The position numbers and the translations under genes are program-made. Shown here piece by piece: positions 9,079 through 18,892 of a stretch of DNA of 64,000 nucleotides. The first letter of the stretch is position 1. Each line of letters begins with the position of its first letter. The stretch covers positions 248,001-312,000 of the forward strand of contig NZ_CP019702.2 in assembly GCF_002005205.3 (NCBI RefSeq), in the 5' to 3' direction. The notes under the pieces were generated by a model. The model did not search any database, had not been told where the DNA came from, and was given only the letters and a program-made list of their open reading frames with translations. This stretch comes from Rhizobium rhizogenes. GTDB lineage: Bacteria; Pseudomonadota; Alphaproteobacteria; Rhizobiales; Rhizobiaceae.

Positions 9079-9654
9079 TTACGCCCCTTCGCCCGTCCGG
9101 CCTTTCCTTTTGCCCCTGGGCCTGAAATCGACCAGCAGCGATTTCAGTTCGATATCGCGGACCCGCCTTGCCGCTTCGTCCGGACGCACCCATTCCAGCA
9201 GGCGCTCACCACGCTCCTTGAAACTCGTTTCCGCGCCCGTCACCTCGATCTGGAACACATCGACGACGCAGGGAACGACATCGCCATTGTCGAGCATCTT
9301 CAGATAGGTATAGCGGCCAACCGCTTCCTTTCTCACCCGGCCGCGCACGCCGGCCTCCTCCCACGCCTCGATCGCCGCCGCCTCATGCGGTTTCTTGCGC
9401 TTCATCGGCCAGCCGCGCGGAATGATCCAGCGCCTGCTGGTGCGCGAGGTGACAAGCAGGATTTCAACATCGTCCCCGTTGCCACCATAGCGAAAACACA
9501 AGGCGGCATATTGCTGCCGGAAAGCGCCGGTGAACAGCTTTTCGGGAACGGCAGCGAGTTGCTGAAGTAATGTCAGGGCGCGCGCCGGACGGGCTTTCCG
9601 GCTTTTTTTGGAGGATTTCATATCCGTTGATAGTGCTGATTTTCCGGGTTGCAT
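9079..9654 (-). CDS. NUDIX hydrolase-family protein
   Basis: The product (191 residues from the ATG at 9654, or 180 from an ATG at 9621) has a lysine/arginine-rich N-terminus and a NUDIX domain with WIIPRGWPMK followed by HEAAAIEAWEEAGVRG. This alphaproteobacterial subgroup resembles diphosphoinositol-polyphosphate or dinucleoside-polyphosphate hydrolases. Compared with the usual REUxEExGU box, the arginine is replaced by isoleucine and the first glutamate by lysine, but the EE pair that binds the metal is kept. The start is uncertain because neither candidate has a strong ribosome site. It diverges from the phosphate transporter pair, with the PHO box between them. Confidence 0.8.
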   Translation of the reverse strand: MQPGKSALSTDMKSSKKSRKARPARALTLLQQLAAVPEKLFTGAFRQQYAALCFRYGGNGDDVEILLVTSRTSRRWIIPRGWPMKRKKPHEAAAIEAWEEAGVRGRVRKEAVGRYTYLKMLDNGDVVPCVVDVFQIEVTGAETSFKERGERLLEWVRPDEAARRVRDIELKSLLVDFRPRGKRKGRTGEGA

Positions 9655-9673
9655 CAATGCCCCGCCTGCATTT

Positions 9674-9691
9674 ATGACAGTTTTATGACAA
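9674..9691. promoter_or_regulatory. PHO box upstream of the DUF47-pit operon
   Basis: The 18 bases ATGACAGTTTTATGACAA contain two TGACA repeats spaced 11 bases apart, the arrangement bound by PhoB. The site ends 43 bases before the DUF47 start. A possible promoter (TTGCAT at 9649-9654, 17-base spacer, TTATGA at 9672-9677) would overlap it at the -10. In Sinorhizobium meliloti the orfA-pit operon is repressed by PhoB when phosphate is scarce, and overlap with the -10 would fit repression here. Confidence 0.75.
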
Positions 9692-9734
9692 TTACCCCCC
9701 ACAACATAAATAGCGCCATTGAGGGCCAATTCGC

Positions 9735-10379
9735 ATGATGAGCATTTTCCGCAAGCTAATGCCGCGCGAGGACCGTTTTTTCGACCTGTTTAGCCAACAT
9801 TCGGAAACGGTCGTCAAAGCGGCTGCAGCTCTGGACCACCTCTTGAGCGGCATCGACGTCGAGAGAAACTGCGACCTTATCGTTTCCCTCGAAGACCAGG
9901 CGGACGGCATTACCCGCGACGTGCTGCTTGCGGTGCGACGCAGTTTCATAACGCCCTTCGACCGTGGCGACATCAAGGACCTCATCCAGTCCATGGATGA
10001 CGCCATCGACATGATGCACAAGACGGTAAAGACCATCCGCCTCTTCGAACAGAGCGAATTCGACCCGCTGATGAAAGAGATGGGCCACGAGATCGTGCGT
10101 GCGGCAAACCTGATTGCCGAAGCCATTCCGCTTCTCGAAAAGGTGGGCACCAACGCGCAGCGCCTGTCGGCGATTGCCGAAGAGGTCACCCGCGTCGAAG
10201 GCCGCTCCGACGATCTTCACGATCAGGGACTGAAGGACCTTTTCCGCCGCCACGGTGCGGCCGGTGACGCCATGGCCTATATGATCGGCAGCGAGATCTA
10301 CGGCGAACTCGAAAAGGTCGTCGACCGATTCGAGGATGTGGCCAACGAAATCAGCGGCATCGTTATCGAGAACGTCTGA
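9735..10379 (+). CDS. DUF47 PhoU-like accessory protein of Pit transporter
   Basis: The 214-residue, largely helical protein has the DUF47 pattern: an N-terminal RFFDLFSQHSETV helix, then ESR/ED-rich helices such as SLEDQADGITRDV and DDAIDMMHKTVKTI, which build a PhoU-like bundle that binds metal. It matches OrfA of rhizobial orfA-pit operons. DUF47 proteins are thought to tune the activity of the adjacent phosphate permease. GAGGG lies nine bases upstream of the ATG. Its stop overlaps the pit start (TGATG), so the two are coupled. Expression is likely under PhoB through the PHO box. Confidence 0.9.
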   Translation: MMSIFRKLMPREDRFFDLFSQHSETVVKAAAALDHLLSGIDVERNCDLIVSLEDQADGITRDVLLAVRRSFITPFDRGDIKDLIQSMDDAIDMMHKTVKTIRLFEQSEFDPLMKEMGHEIVRAANLIAEAIPLLEKVGTNAQRLSAIAEEVTRVEGRSDDLHDQGLKDLFRRHGAAGDAMAYMIGSEIYGELEKVVDRFEDVANEISGIVIENV

Positions 10380-11383
10380 TGGATGTCGCGCTTGCCCTGC
10401 CGCTGCTTGTCGGCCTCATCGCCATCGCGCTGTTCTTCGATTTCCTGAACGGTCTCCACGACGCCGCAAATTCCATCGCCACCATCGTCTCCACCCGTGT
10501 GCTGCGCCCGCAATATGCGGTTGCCTGGGCGGCCTTCTTCAACTTCATCGCCTTCCTGTTCTTCGGCCTGCATGTGGCGGAAACGCTCGGCACCGGCATC
10601 ATCGATCCGGCCATCGTGTCGCCGCAGGTCATCTTCGCGGCGCTGATGGGTGCGATCGTCTGGAACATCGTCACCTGGATTTTCGGCATTCCCTCAAGCT
10701 CGTCGCACGCGCTGATCGGCGGCCTCGTCGGCGCCGGACTGGCGAGAGTGGGCTTCGATTCCATCGTCTGGTCGGGCCTGCTGAAGACTGTCGGCGCAAT
10801 CTTCATGTCGCCGGCAATCGGCTTCTTCCTTGCCCTGCTTCTGGTACTCGCCGTATCCTGGCTGTTCGTGCGGCAGACACCCTTTGCGGTGGACCGCACC
10901 TTCCGCGTCATGCAGTTCATCTCCGCTTCGCTTTATTCGCTCGGGCATGGCGGCAACGACGCGCAGAAGACCATGGGCATCATCGCCGTGCTGCTGTTCA
11001 GCCAGGGGCATCTGGGCGAGAGCTTCTACGTGCCTTTCTGGGTGGTGATTTCCTGCCAGTCGGCCATGGCGCTCGGCACGCTGTTCGGCGGTTGGCGCAT
11101 CGTGCATACCATGGGCTCCAAGATCACCCGGCTGAACCCGATGCAGGGCTTCTGCGCCGAAACCGGCGGCGCGCTGACATTGTTCGGCGCGACATGGCTC
11201 GGAATTCCGGTCTCCACCACCCACACGATCACCGGCGCCATCGTCGGCGTGGGGGCTGCCCGCCGCGTCTCCGCGGTGCGCTGGGGGCTTGCCGGCAACA
11301 TCGTCATCGCCTGGATCGTGACCATGCCGGCGGCGGCGCTGATCTCCGCCGCCGTTTATGGACTGACATCGCTGTTCGGCTGA
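10379..11383 (+). CDS. pit: low-affinity inorganic phosphate transporter
   Basis: This 334-residue membrane protein carries both PHO-4 family signature repeats: the N-terminal FLNGLHDAANSIATIVSTRV and the C-terminal LGIPVSTTHTITGAIVGVGA. It also has SSSHALIGGLVGAGLAR and HGGNDAQKTMGI, which form the inverted repeat that binds phosphate. About ten hydrophobic helices are visible. The family imports phosphate with protons as a metal-phosphate complex. It is the second gene of the PHO-box operon and ends shortly before a strong GC-rich hairpin. Confidence 0.95.
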   Translation: MDVALALPLLVGLIAIALFFDFLNGLHDAANSIATIVSTRVLRPQYAVAWAAFFNFIAFLFFGLHVAETLGTGIIDPAIVSPQVIFAALMGAIVWNIVTWIFGIPSSSSHALIGGLVGAGLARVGFDSIVWSGLLKTVGAIFMSPAIGFFLALLLVLAVSWLFVRQTPFAVDRTFRVMQFISASLYSLGHGGNDAQKTMGIIAVLLFSQGHLGESFYVPFWVVISCQSAMALGTLFGGWRIVHTMGSKITRLNPMQGFCAETGGALTLFGATWLGIPVSTTHTITGAIVGVGAARRVSAVRWGLAGNIVIAWIVTMPAAALISAAVYGLTSLFG

Positions 11384-11420
11384 CAGGTTTCCTCCACCCG
11401 AACGCCGTTCCCCTGGAAAA

Positions 11421-11454
11421 CAGGGGCGGCCCCCCAACCCGGGGGCCGCCCCTG
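11421..11454. terminator. bidirectional hairpin between pit and the GGDEF-EAL gene
   Basis: A perfect 14-base inverted repeat (CAGGGGCGGCCCCC at 11421-11434 and its complement at 11441-11454) has a six-base loop. It sits between two convergent genes and probably ends transcription from both sides, though no strong T-run follows. Confidence 0.7.
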
Positions 11455-11461
11455 TCTCGCG

Positions 11462-13804
11462 TCAAACGGAATATTTCTTGCGCGTGGTGGTGCCCGCCGC
11501 CTCGGCAGGCGCCACATCCGGCTTGCCGAAGAGGTAACCCTGCGCTTGCGCGCATCCTTCATCGACAACCATGCGATATTGCGCATCGGTTTCGATCCCC
11601 TCCGCCGTCACCGGCAGGTCGAGGCTCCGGCCAAGGCCGATCACGGCACGCACGATGGCGCGGGCGTTGTCGTCGTCGCTCATGGCGGCGATGAAGCTGC
11701 GGTCGATCTTTATCTTGTCGAAGGGGAAACTCTGGAGATTGCTAAGGGAAGAATAACCCGTGCCGAAATCGTCCATGACAATGGCGACACCCAGCGCCTT
11801 CAGCTGGTTGAGGATGATGAGCGTCGCCTTGCGATCCTTGAGAAGGGCGGCTTCGGTGATTTCCAGTTCCAGCCGGCCGGGCGAAAGGCCCGTCTGCATG
11901 AGGACGGTGCAGACGACATGGCCGAGATTGGCCAGGGAAAACTGCAATGGCGAGACGTTGACCGCGATTTTCAGATGCGGCGCCCAGGTGCTTGCCTGAC
12001 GGCAGGCCTCGCGCAGCACCCATTCGCCGAGCGAGATGATGATCCCGCTTTCCTCGGCGATGGGGATGAAGATATCCGGCGAGACGACGCCCCGCGTCGG
12101 GTGCTGCCAGCGCACCAGCGCCTCGTAACCGACAACCTGGCCACATTCGACGGACAGAACCGGCTGGTAGTTCAAAAGCAGCTCGTTGCGATTGATGGCG
12201 AGCCGCAGATCCGTCTCGAGCTGGCGGCGCTCACGCGCCTCCTGGTCCATCAACGGATCATAGAAGGCCAATATGCCACGCCCGCCCACCTTGGCGCGGT
12301 AAAGCGCCAGATCGGCGGCATGCATGATGCTTTCGTCATCCTGACCGTCACGCGGGAAAACCGCAATGCCGATGCTGACGCCGACGGAGGTCGGATCATT
12401 GGCGACATTCATTTTCAGGGCGAACATGCCAAGAATGGTCTCGGCAAGCAGCCGTGCTTCCTCCGCCTTCGTATGCCGGGCCGTCAGTATGACGAATTCA
12501 TCGCCACCGAGACGCGCAACCACATCGCCCGCCCTTGCGCATTCATGCAGAATACCGGCGACTTTTTTCAGGACCCGGTCGCCCTCAGCATGGCCGAAGA
12601 TGTCGTTGACCGCCTTGAACCGGTCGAGATCGAGCGCCAGCAGCGCAAATTCGTCCTCCTCGCCGCAATTGTCGATCTGCTGGCGAAGACGCGTCTGAAA
12701 CATGGTGCGGTTCGCAAGCCCCGTCAGCATATCGTGACGCGCGAGATATTCGATTTCCCGCTGCGCCTCACGCTTTTCGGTCAGGTCGCGAATGGCCATC
12801 ACCTCGCAGGGGCGGCCACGATATTCGATGGTGCGCACGGCAAGCTCGAACACCTGCGGCCGGTCGGCCCGCTCACGGATCGCCTCCACCGGCGTGGGGC
12901 GCGGCAGATAGGCGGGCTGCCCGTCGGCAGCCTTGAAGAGATCATCGGGATTTTTTCCGATGAGGAATATCTCGTCATTGCCGAGAAGTCCGGCAAAGCG
13001 GGTGTTCAGTTCGACGATACGGCCATCGCGCACGACGGCAAGGCCATCCAGCGTCGCATCGACAAGGCCTTTCAGATCGACAAGGTAACGATCCACCAGA
13101 GCCGCGGTGGCGGTGGCGCAGAGGATAAGGAAGGTCACGCCGGAAACGGCGCCAATCATGATCAGCCGGGCAAGGCTGTCGGGATCAGGACCGGAAACGG
13201 ACGGATCGGGCGACAGGACCGTGGCCGAAACGGTGGTGAAATGCAGCGCGCAGATCGCAAGGATCGAAGAAGCGGCCGGAATGACGATGCGCTGTTTCCA
13301 GGTACCCGGACGCCGGAACAGGAAAAACGCCAGAAGAAAGAACACCCAGGTAACGGCAAAACCGCCCATCACCGGCCCCCAGCGATAGCTGATGGTGGCG
13401 GCGACATCCATTCCCGCCATGCCGACAAAATGCATGACGGCGACGGACACCGTGACCAGCGTGCCCACGATGACGGGGCTGTGGGCTGCCAGCGAGCGGA
13501 CCCTGAGCGCCAGCCAGAAACCCAGAACCGGAAGAACCGCCGAAAGAGCCGTGAAGGAAAAATCAAACCCGATGGGAACCGGGCCCTTGTAAGCGAGCAT
13601 GGCGACAAAATGCGTGGCCCAGACGCTGAGGCCGGCGGCGAAGGCGGCGATCAGCACCCAATAGGGCTTGCGACCGGCCGGGCTTTCTTCCGCGCGCAAC
13701 AACAGGTGAAAAAAGGCGAGCATGCCCAGCAGGCAGATCAATGCCGCAAGAAGCACGATCGCATGATCGTGCTGGACGGCGACGCATTCCAAAACCGTGA
13801 ACAT
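11462..13804 (-). CDS. MHYT-PAS-GGDEF-EAL cyclic-di-GMP turnover protein
   Basis: The 780-residue protein has an N-terminal MHYT sensor (about 1-235) with seven hydrophobic helices and the repeated motifs THFVAML (64), MHFVGM (124) and LHFTTV (187), thought to bind copper and sense gases. A PAS-like domain (about 245-345) follows, then a GGDEF domain with intact GGDEF at 433-437 and an inhibitory RxxD site at 424-427. The EAL domain (about 525-775) shows YEALVRW, ELEITEAALL, DDFGTGYSSL and TAEGIETD. Both synthase and phosphodiesterase motifs look complete, so the net direction cannot be told. It stands alone and likely affects motility, attachment or polysaccharide output. Confidence 0.93.
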   Translation of the reverse strand: MFTVLECVAVQHDHAIVLLAALICLLGMLAFFHLLLRAEESPAGRKPYWVLIAAFAAGLSVWATHFVAMLAYKGPVPIGFDFSFTALSAVLPVLGFWLALRVRSLAAHSPVIVGTLVTVSVAVMHFVGMAGMDVAATISYRWGPVMGGFAVTWVFFLLAFFLFRRPGTWKQRIVIPAASSILAICALHFTTVSATVLSPDPSVSGPDPDSLARLIMIGAVSGVTFLILCATATAALVDRYLVDLKGLVDATLDGLAVVRDGRIVELNTRFAGLLGNDEIFLIGKNPDDLFKAADGQPAYLPRPTPVEAIRERADRPQVFELAVRTIEYRGRPCEVMAIRDLTEKREAQREIEYLARHDMLTGLANRTMFQTRLRQQIDNCGEEDEFALLALDLDRFKAVNDIFGHAEGDRVLKKVAGILHECARAGDVVARLGGDEFVILTARHTKAEEARLLAETILGMFALKMNVANDPTSVGVSIGIAVFPRDGQDDESIMHAADLALYRAKVGGRGILAFYDPLMDQEARERRQLETDLRLAINRNELLLNYQPVLSVECGQVVGYEALVRWQHPTRGVVSPDIFIPIAEESGIIISLGEWVLREACRQASTWAPHLKIAVNVSPLQFSLANLGHVVCTVLMQTGLSPGRLELEITEAALLKDRKATLIILNQLKALGVAIVMDDFGTGYSSLSNLQSFPFDKIKIDRSFIAAMSDDDNARAIVRAVIGLGRSLDLPVTAEGIETDAQYRMVVDEGCAQAQGYLFGKPDVAPAEAAGTTTRKKYSV

Positions 13805-13932
13805 GGTGCACTCTCCCAGCCTCTGAAGAACCGCTCACGATCGCACTATGGAAGTGGTTTATTTATAAATCTCTAATGCAACTATTGATAAATGTCTCCA
13901 TCTGCGCGGCACGGCAGGGGGAAAAGCCCGAG

Positions 13933-13970
13933 GGCCGACGCGACAGGCTGCAGGGCTTTGCGCGTCGGCC
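13933..13970 (-). terminator. hairpin downstream of the membrane protein gene
   Basis: GGCCGACGCG at 13933-13942 is perfectly complementary to CGCGTCGGCC at 13961-13970 with an 18-base loop. It lies 27 bases past the stop of the minus-strand gene at 13997. Only a short T-run follows on that strand, so termination is plausible but not certain. Confidence 0.5.
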
Positions 13971-13996
13971 TTGACCGGGGTTTATAGGGCAGGCCC

Positions 13997-15100
13997 TTAT
14001 TTCCAGCTTCGATAGTCGGCGGCGGTGCATCCGAAGGGCGCCGGGCCATCGGAGAAACGCTCCTGCAGACGGGCGCATCCCCACTCGTTGAGCGCTGCCG
14101 GCAGCATGTTGTTGATGTCCATTCCCGGCGAGTTGAATTGCGACGGAGCGCTTGTGACATACCATAGCCAGTAACCGAAGACGGCGACGACTATGAGAAC
14201 CACGATTGCGGCGAAAGTTCCCAGTCTGCGCAGGAGGCCTGGCCCCTTCCTTGTCGCCGCGTCCACGGTGGAGGCGCCTTCCTGTGCCTGATCCGCAACC
14301 ATTGGTGCAATCGATGCGAGAGCCTGCGCCCTTTCCTGCTCCGACAGGTCAATCCGCTGCAGCTGGTCGTCGAGCAGGACAGGCAGCGCGGTTTTGCCGT
14401 GCCAGACCGCCAGCGCGACATCGTGTTTTCCGGTGTGGCCGACAACGACGGGAATGCGGCCCCTTTCCAGATGAGTGAAGGACTGCCGCTTGGTCTTGCC
14501 CTCCCTCACCGTATCGGCATAGGTCACGAAAAGGCGGCTGCGCTTTTCAGCCACCGCCGTCAGCGCAACCGGAATAACCGTCAAAGGTGCGGGCTGCCGC
14601 AGCTGCAGACGAACCCTGACGACCCGGATAAGCGCAAACAGCATCGCAAGACTGCCGAAACCAAGCAGGGCAACGAACACACCGAGCGTGATGATACGGT
14701 TCCAGAGCATGTCGAGGCCGAGGGAGATCGTCGCGAGTTCCGGGTTCCTGGCGGAAATCACCAGTCCGGTTTCGTAGTCACCGGAATGGAAGTCGACGAA
14801 CATCACCTCGACATCCTTCTTGTAGCTCACGCCGGCATGTTCATAGGAAAGATCCGCCTCGCAAGTCGTGAAGATCGCCTTGCGCGTCTTGCAGCTGCCG
14901 GTGATATCGCCGCTTTCGATCTCCAGCGGATCCTTGCTGATCTGATAATCGCGCAATATGCCCGGACCTTCGGCCACGAGCATGACGGCCAGGATCGCCA
15001 CAAGCACCGGAATGGAGAAATAATAGGCCGCCGGCACCGAAATGACGCCACGTTTGAGGCTGAGCGGCCGCGACGGAAGTTTTATCTGTGCAAGGTTCAT
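13997..15100 (-). CDS. membrane protein of unknown function (DUF3592-like layout)
   Basis: From the ATG at 15100 the product is 367 residues. It has three hydrophobic segments: YYFSIPVLVAILAVMLVA near 27-45, one near 135-160 (ITLGVFVALLGFGSLAMLFA), and FAAIVVLIVVAVFGYWLWY near 310. Between the first two is a compact domain with cysteines (GSCKTRK, TTCEADL) probably on the periplasmic side, a layout like DUF3592 proteins. I see no enzyme motif. The longer frame up to 15400 is rejected because its first 100 codons look non-coding and the membrane pattern begins only after the chosen start. No neighbour suggests a role. Confidence 0.6.
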   Translation of the reverse strand: MNLAQIKLPSRPLSLKRGVISVPAAYYFSIPVLVAILAVMLVAEGPGILRDYQISKDPLEIESGDITGSCKTRKAIFTTCEADLSYEHAGVSYKKDVEVMFVDFHSGDYETGLVISARNPELATISLGLDMLWNRIITLGVFVALLGFGSLAMLFALIRVVRVRLQLRQPAPLTVIPVALTAVAEKRSRLFVTYADTVREGKTKRQSFTHLERGRIPVVVGHTGKHDVALAVWHGKTALPVLLDDQLQRIDLSEQERAQALASIAPMVADQAQEGASTVDAATRKGPGLLRRLGTFAAIVVLIVVAVFGYWLWYVTSAPSQFNSPGMDINNMLPAALNEWGCARLQERFSDGPAPFGCTAADYRSWK

Positions 15101-15376
15101 GATCGCCAACGCATCTTTCGGGATGTTGGTGAGCGGAGTCTGCGACTCTCGCCCAGCGGAAAGGATAGTCAGCGGACGGTCTAATCCGATGAAGTCCTTG
15201 AGAAAACCCCTGAAATCTTGGGATGACGACGATAATCGCCTGCTGCGAAAGGGTTTGTGGACCCGGAAAATGCCGGAGGAATAGCAAGGCGGATATCGCC
15301 AGGGTTGTCGACACGCAAAAATCGCATGAAAAACAACGGCCTGCCCCAAGGTGTCGGGATATGGCTGCCAATAAAA

Positions 15377-15397
15377 ACGGGCGGTAAAACCGCCCGT
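15377..15397 (-). terminator. Rho-independent terminator of the solute-binding protein gene
   Basis: On the minus strand ACGGGCGG, a five-base loop and CCGCCCGT are followed directly by TTTTTAT. It lies 30 bases past the stop of the solute-binding protein gene. The rest of the 326-base gap 15101-15426 holds no ORF or site I can support. Confidence 0.85.
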
Positions 15398-15426
15398 CAC
15401 AGGTTTTCAGAGGCTGTGGTTTGCCA

Positions 15427-17013
15427 TTAGTCCTTCGTGACCTTTTCCAGCCGGGTCGTCTGGCTGGGATGGCCGACATAGTCCTTCACGCGCGCATTCA
15501 GCACGATCGGCTCGAATCTCTCGAACATCGGCAACACCGCCGGCTTCTGGGCGACGAACATTTCCTGCATCTGGGTATAGATTTCCCCGCGCTTCCTGGC
15601 ATCCGGCTCCAGTGAAGCCTTTGCCGTCAGGGCGGTCAGTTCCGGAATGTCCCAGGCCGAACGCCAGACGAAATTGCCGGCATTGTTGGCTGCCAGCGAG
15701 TTGTCGGGGTTGCTGGAGAACTGCTCCATCGAGCCCAGCACGTTGGGCATATAGGCGCCGGTCTGCGGAATGAGCAGATCGAAATCACGCGCGCGGTGGG
15801 CGGCAATCACGTCCGAACCGTTACCCTGCTGGATATTGACCTTGATGCCGATCTGGCTGAGCGACGCCTGGATCGCGGTGGCGAGATCGATGCGCGGCGT
15901 CTGCGCAATCGTCTTCAGATTGAGCGTAAAGCCGTTCTCATAACCGGCCTCCTTCAGGAGAGCCTTCGCCTTGGGCACATCAAGCTTCCAGTCCGGGCTC
16001 GGAATGGCGTATTCGAAGTTTTCCGGCACCGGCACCGTACGCGCCCGGCCGTAAGGACCCATGATGGTCTTTTCCATGCCCTTGTAGTCGATGCCATAGG
16101 CAATCGCCTCACGGACCTTGGGGTTGGACAAAGGCTCCTTGCCGGCATTCATGGACAGGACGTAGAAGCCGCCCGTCGGCACGCGCTGGATCTGGAAACC
16201 TTCCTTGTTGTTGAAAGTCGCAAGGTCGGCCGCCGTCAGCGCGCTGGCGATGTCGATGTCGCCACGCTCCAGCATCAGGCGCTCCACCTGGCTTTCAGGC
16301 ACATGCCGCACGATGACGCGGCGCATTTTCGGACTGCCGGCCACGTAATCCTTGTTTGCCTCGAGAATGATGATCTCATTGGGCGACCAGCGATTGAGCG
16401 TAAAGGGACCGGAACCGGCGGAATTGGTTCTCAGCCAGCCATTGCCCCAGTCGTCATTGGTTTCATGCGACTTCAGCTCCTTGCTGTCGACGACGCTGGC
16501 AATGACCATGGCCAGACGATAAAGCAGCAGCTCGGACGTCGTTTCACCGGAAAGCTCGATGCGCACCGTTTTTTCATCCGGCGCGCTCACCAGCTTGTCG
16601 ACATTGTCGGCATTATAGCCAACGCGCTTGAGGTTGGCTGCGGCCGCCTGGTTCATCTTCAACAGCCGGCCGAGCGAATAGACGACATCTGCCGAGGTTA
16701 CCGGATTGCCCGAGGCGAAATTGGCCTCGCGCAGATGGAAGGTGATGCCCTTGTCATCGATCTCCCAGCGCTCGGCAAGCTGCGGTGAAACCTTGCCCGA
16801 ACCATCGACCGAAATCAGGCGGTCATAGAGGTTGGACATGATTTCGTTGGCTTTTCCTTCGGTGGCCTGATGCGGGTCAAGCGACAGCACCTGGGCCAGC
16901 GAGGTTCCGATAACGAGCTGGTCGTTGGGTGTCTTGGCCAGGGCCGGCGCGGCCTGCACCAGCATGGCCCCAAGGGCCGTGGTGAATGCGAGACGGATCA
17001 ATGATTTTCTCAT
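15427..17013 (-). CDS. family 5 ABC transporter solute-binding protein
   Basis: The 528-residue protein begins with a clear signal peptide (MRKSLIRLAFTTALGAMLVQ, cleavage near ALA) after a very strong ribosome site, AGGAGGAG. The mature part has the SBP_bac_5 fold: VLSLDPHQATEGKANEIMSN near the N-terminus, ERWEIDDKGITFHLREANFA, then GSGPFTLNRW and a C-terminal lobe. The family feeds Dpp, Opp and Nik-type importers. Its gene is on the opposite strand from the permease and ATPase genes, separated by a mannonate dehydratase-like gene and a GntR regulator. That association suggests a sugar-acid or glycoside ligand rather than a peptide, but this is inference. Confidence 0.9.
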   Translation of the reverse strand: MRKSLIRLAFTTALGAMLVQAAPALAKTPNDQLVIGTSLAQVLSLDPHQATEGKANEIMSNLYDRLISVDGSGKVSPQLAERWEIDDKGITFHLREANFASGNPVTSADVVYSLGRLLKMNQAAAANLKRVGYNADNVDKLVSAPDEKTVRIELSGETTSELLLYRLAMVIASVVDSKELKSHETNDDWGNGWLRTNSAGSGPFTLNRWSPNEIIILEANKDYVAGSPKMRRVIVRHVPESQVERLMLERGDIDIASALTAADLATFNNKEGFQIQRVPTGGFYVLSMNAGKEPLSNPKVREAIAYGIDYKGMEKTIMGPYGRARTVPVPENFEYAIPSPDWKLDVPKAKALLKEAGYENGFTLNLKTIAQTPRIDLATAIQASLSQIGIKVNIQQGNGSDVIAAHRARDFDLLIPQTGAYMPNVLGSMEQFSSNPDNSLAANNAGNFVWRSAWDIPELTALTAKASLEPDARKRGEIYTQMQEMFVAQKPAVLPMFERFEPIVLNARVKDYVGHPSQTTRLEKVTKD

Positions 17014-17090
17014 ACCTGCTCCTCCTACAGATCGGTAATTCATGTTTGGGAAAAAGCCGCGACGCAGCGGGGCGTCGCGGGCCGGAATGG

Positions 17091-18071
<981 letters not shown>

Positions 18072-18095
18072 CGATTCTCTCCTCTCTCCATGCAA

Positions 18096-18108
18096 GTCAT
18101 CATATGAC
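18096..18108. promoter_or_regulatory. TCATATGAC motif between regulator and mannonate dehydratase genes
   Basis: GTCATCATATGAC includes the palindrome TCATATGA at 18100-18107. The same nine-base word TCATATGAC appears in the regulator/permease intergenic region, so it is a candidate GntR operator in front of the dehydratase gene. Confidence 0.5.
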
Positions 18109-18138
18109 ATCGCATGAAATAAGATGAGTGTCGAGATG

Positions 18139-18852
18139 CTATTGCGCTTCTGAAAGCAACCTGTATCGACGCTGGCTGGCGAGCATATGTTCGCGCATGG
18201 CTTTTCGCGCCGCATCGGGATCCTGCTCGACGATGGCGCGCAGGATTGCCTCGTGCTCGGCCTGCACTTTGCGAAGATAATTCGCGTCTCCGGTTTCCGG
18301 CAGCGTCGGGAACTGCCCGCGCGGTATCGAGCGCGAACCGAACTGGCGCAGAGCCTCCAGATAAAAGCGGTTATTCGTGGCGATCGCAATGGCCGTGTGA
18401 AACTCGTAATCGGCATCGACGGTGGTCTCACCCGCATCGATGGCGCGGGCCATTTTCCGGTGCGCCGCAGAGATTGCAGCCTCCTGCTGGGCTGTGCGGC
18501 GATAGGCGGCGATTGCCGCCGCCTCCCCTTCCGTCGCAAGCCGGAACTCCAGCATCTCTAGCGTTTCCGCAATGGTGCCGACTTCGGATTGCGTCAGTTT
18601 TACGCCGGCCCATTCGCTGGTATTGCTGACGAAAACCCCCTTGCCCTGAATGGGAACGACATAGCCGGCGGAACGCAAATCCGCGATCGCCTCACGAACC
18701 ACGGTACGGCTCACGCCGTAGCTGCGTTCAAGCTCCGGCTCGGTGGGAAGTTGATCACCGTTTTTCAGTTTTCCACTGCGAATTTCTGCGCTGAGATTAT
18801 CGATGATCTGTTGCGCCCGTCTCTCCCGCGGCCTCGCCCTGTCGCCCATCAT
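18139..18852 (-). CDS. GntR-family regulator, FadR/FCD type
   Basis: This 237-residue regulator has a winged helix with QLPTEPELERSYGVSRTVVREAI spread over about residues 36-60, then GYVVPIQGKGVFV. A C-terminal FCD domain has DYEFHTAIA, QAEHEAILRAI and MREHMLASQ, giving the Asp/His set that usually binds a metal and a carboxylate ligand. Regulators such as UxuR and ExuR of this class respond to hexuronates or aldonates. It is flanked by the dehydratase gene downstream and the divergent transporter operon, and both intergenic regions carry TCATATGAC, so it probably represses both. The start is either of two adjacent ATG codons after GAGGGAAGAG. Confidence 0.9.
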   Translation of the reverse strand: MMGDRARPRERRAQQIIDNLSAEIRSGKLKNGDQLPTEPELERSYGVSRTVVREAIADLRSAGYVVPIQGKGVFVSNTSEWAGVKLTQSEVGTIAETLEMLEFRLATEGEAAAIAAYRRTAQQEAAISAAHRKMARAIDAGETTVDADYEFHTAIAIATNNRFYLEALRQFGSRSIPRGQFPTLPETGDANYLRKVQAEHEAILRAIVEQDPDAARKAMREHMLASQRRYRLLSEAQ

Positions 18853-18892
18853 GCCACTCTTCCCTCTTGCAGAATACGAATCCCTTCGCTAC

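Noticed and set aside
11546..13876. 776-codon plus-strand ORF covering the whole GGDEF-EAL gene
   Set aside because: It is the antisense shadow of a gene with clear domains. Its composition is His/Asp/Arg/Gly-rich with no motif, as expected from mirrored GC-rich codons.
18072..18539. N-terminal extension of the mannonate dehydratase-like protein
   Set aside because: It overlaps the GntR gene and reads as arginine/serine-rich noise. The ATG at 18071 has a strong ribosome site.
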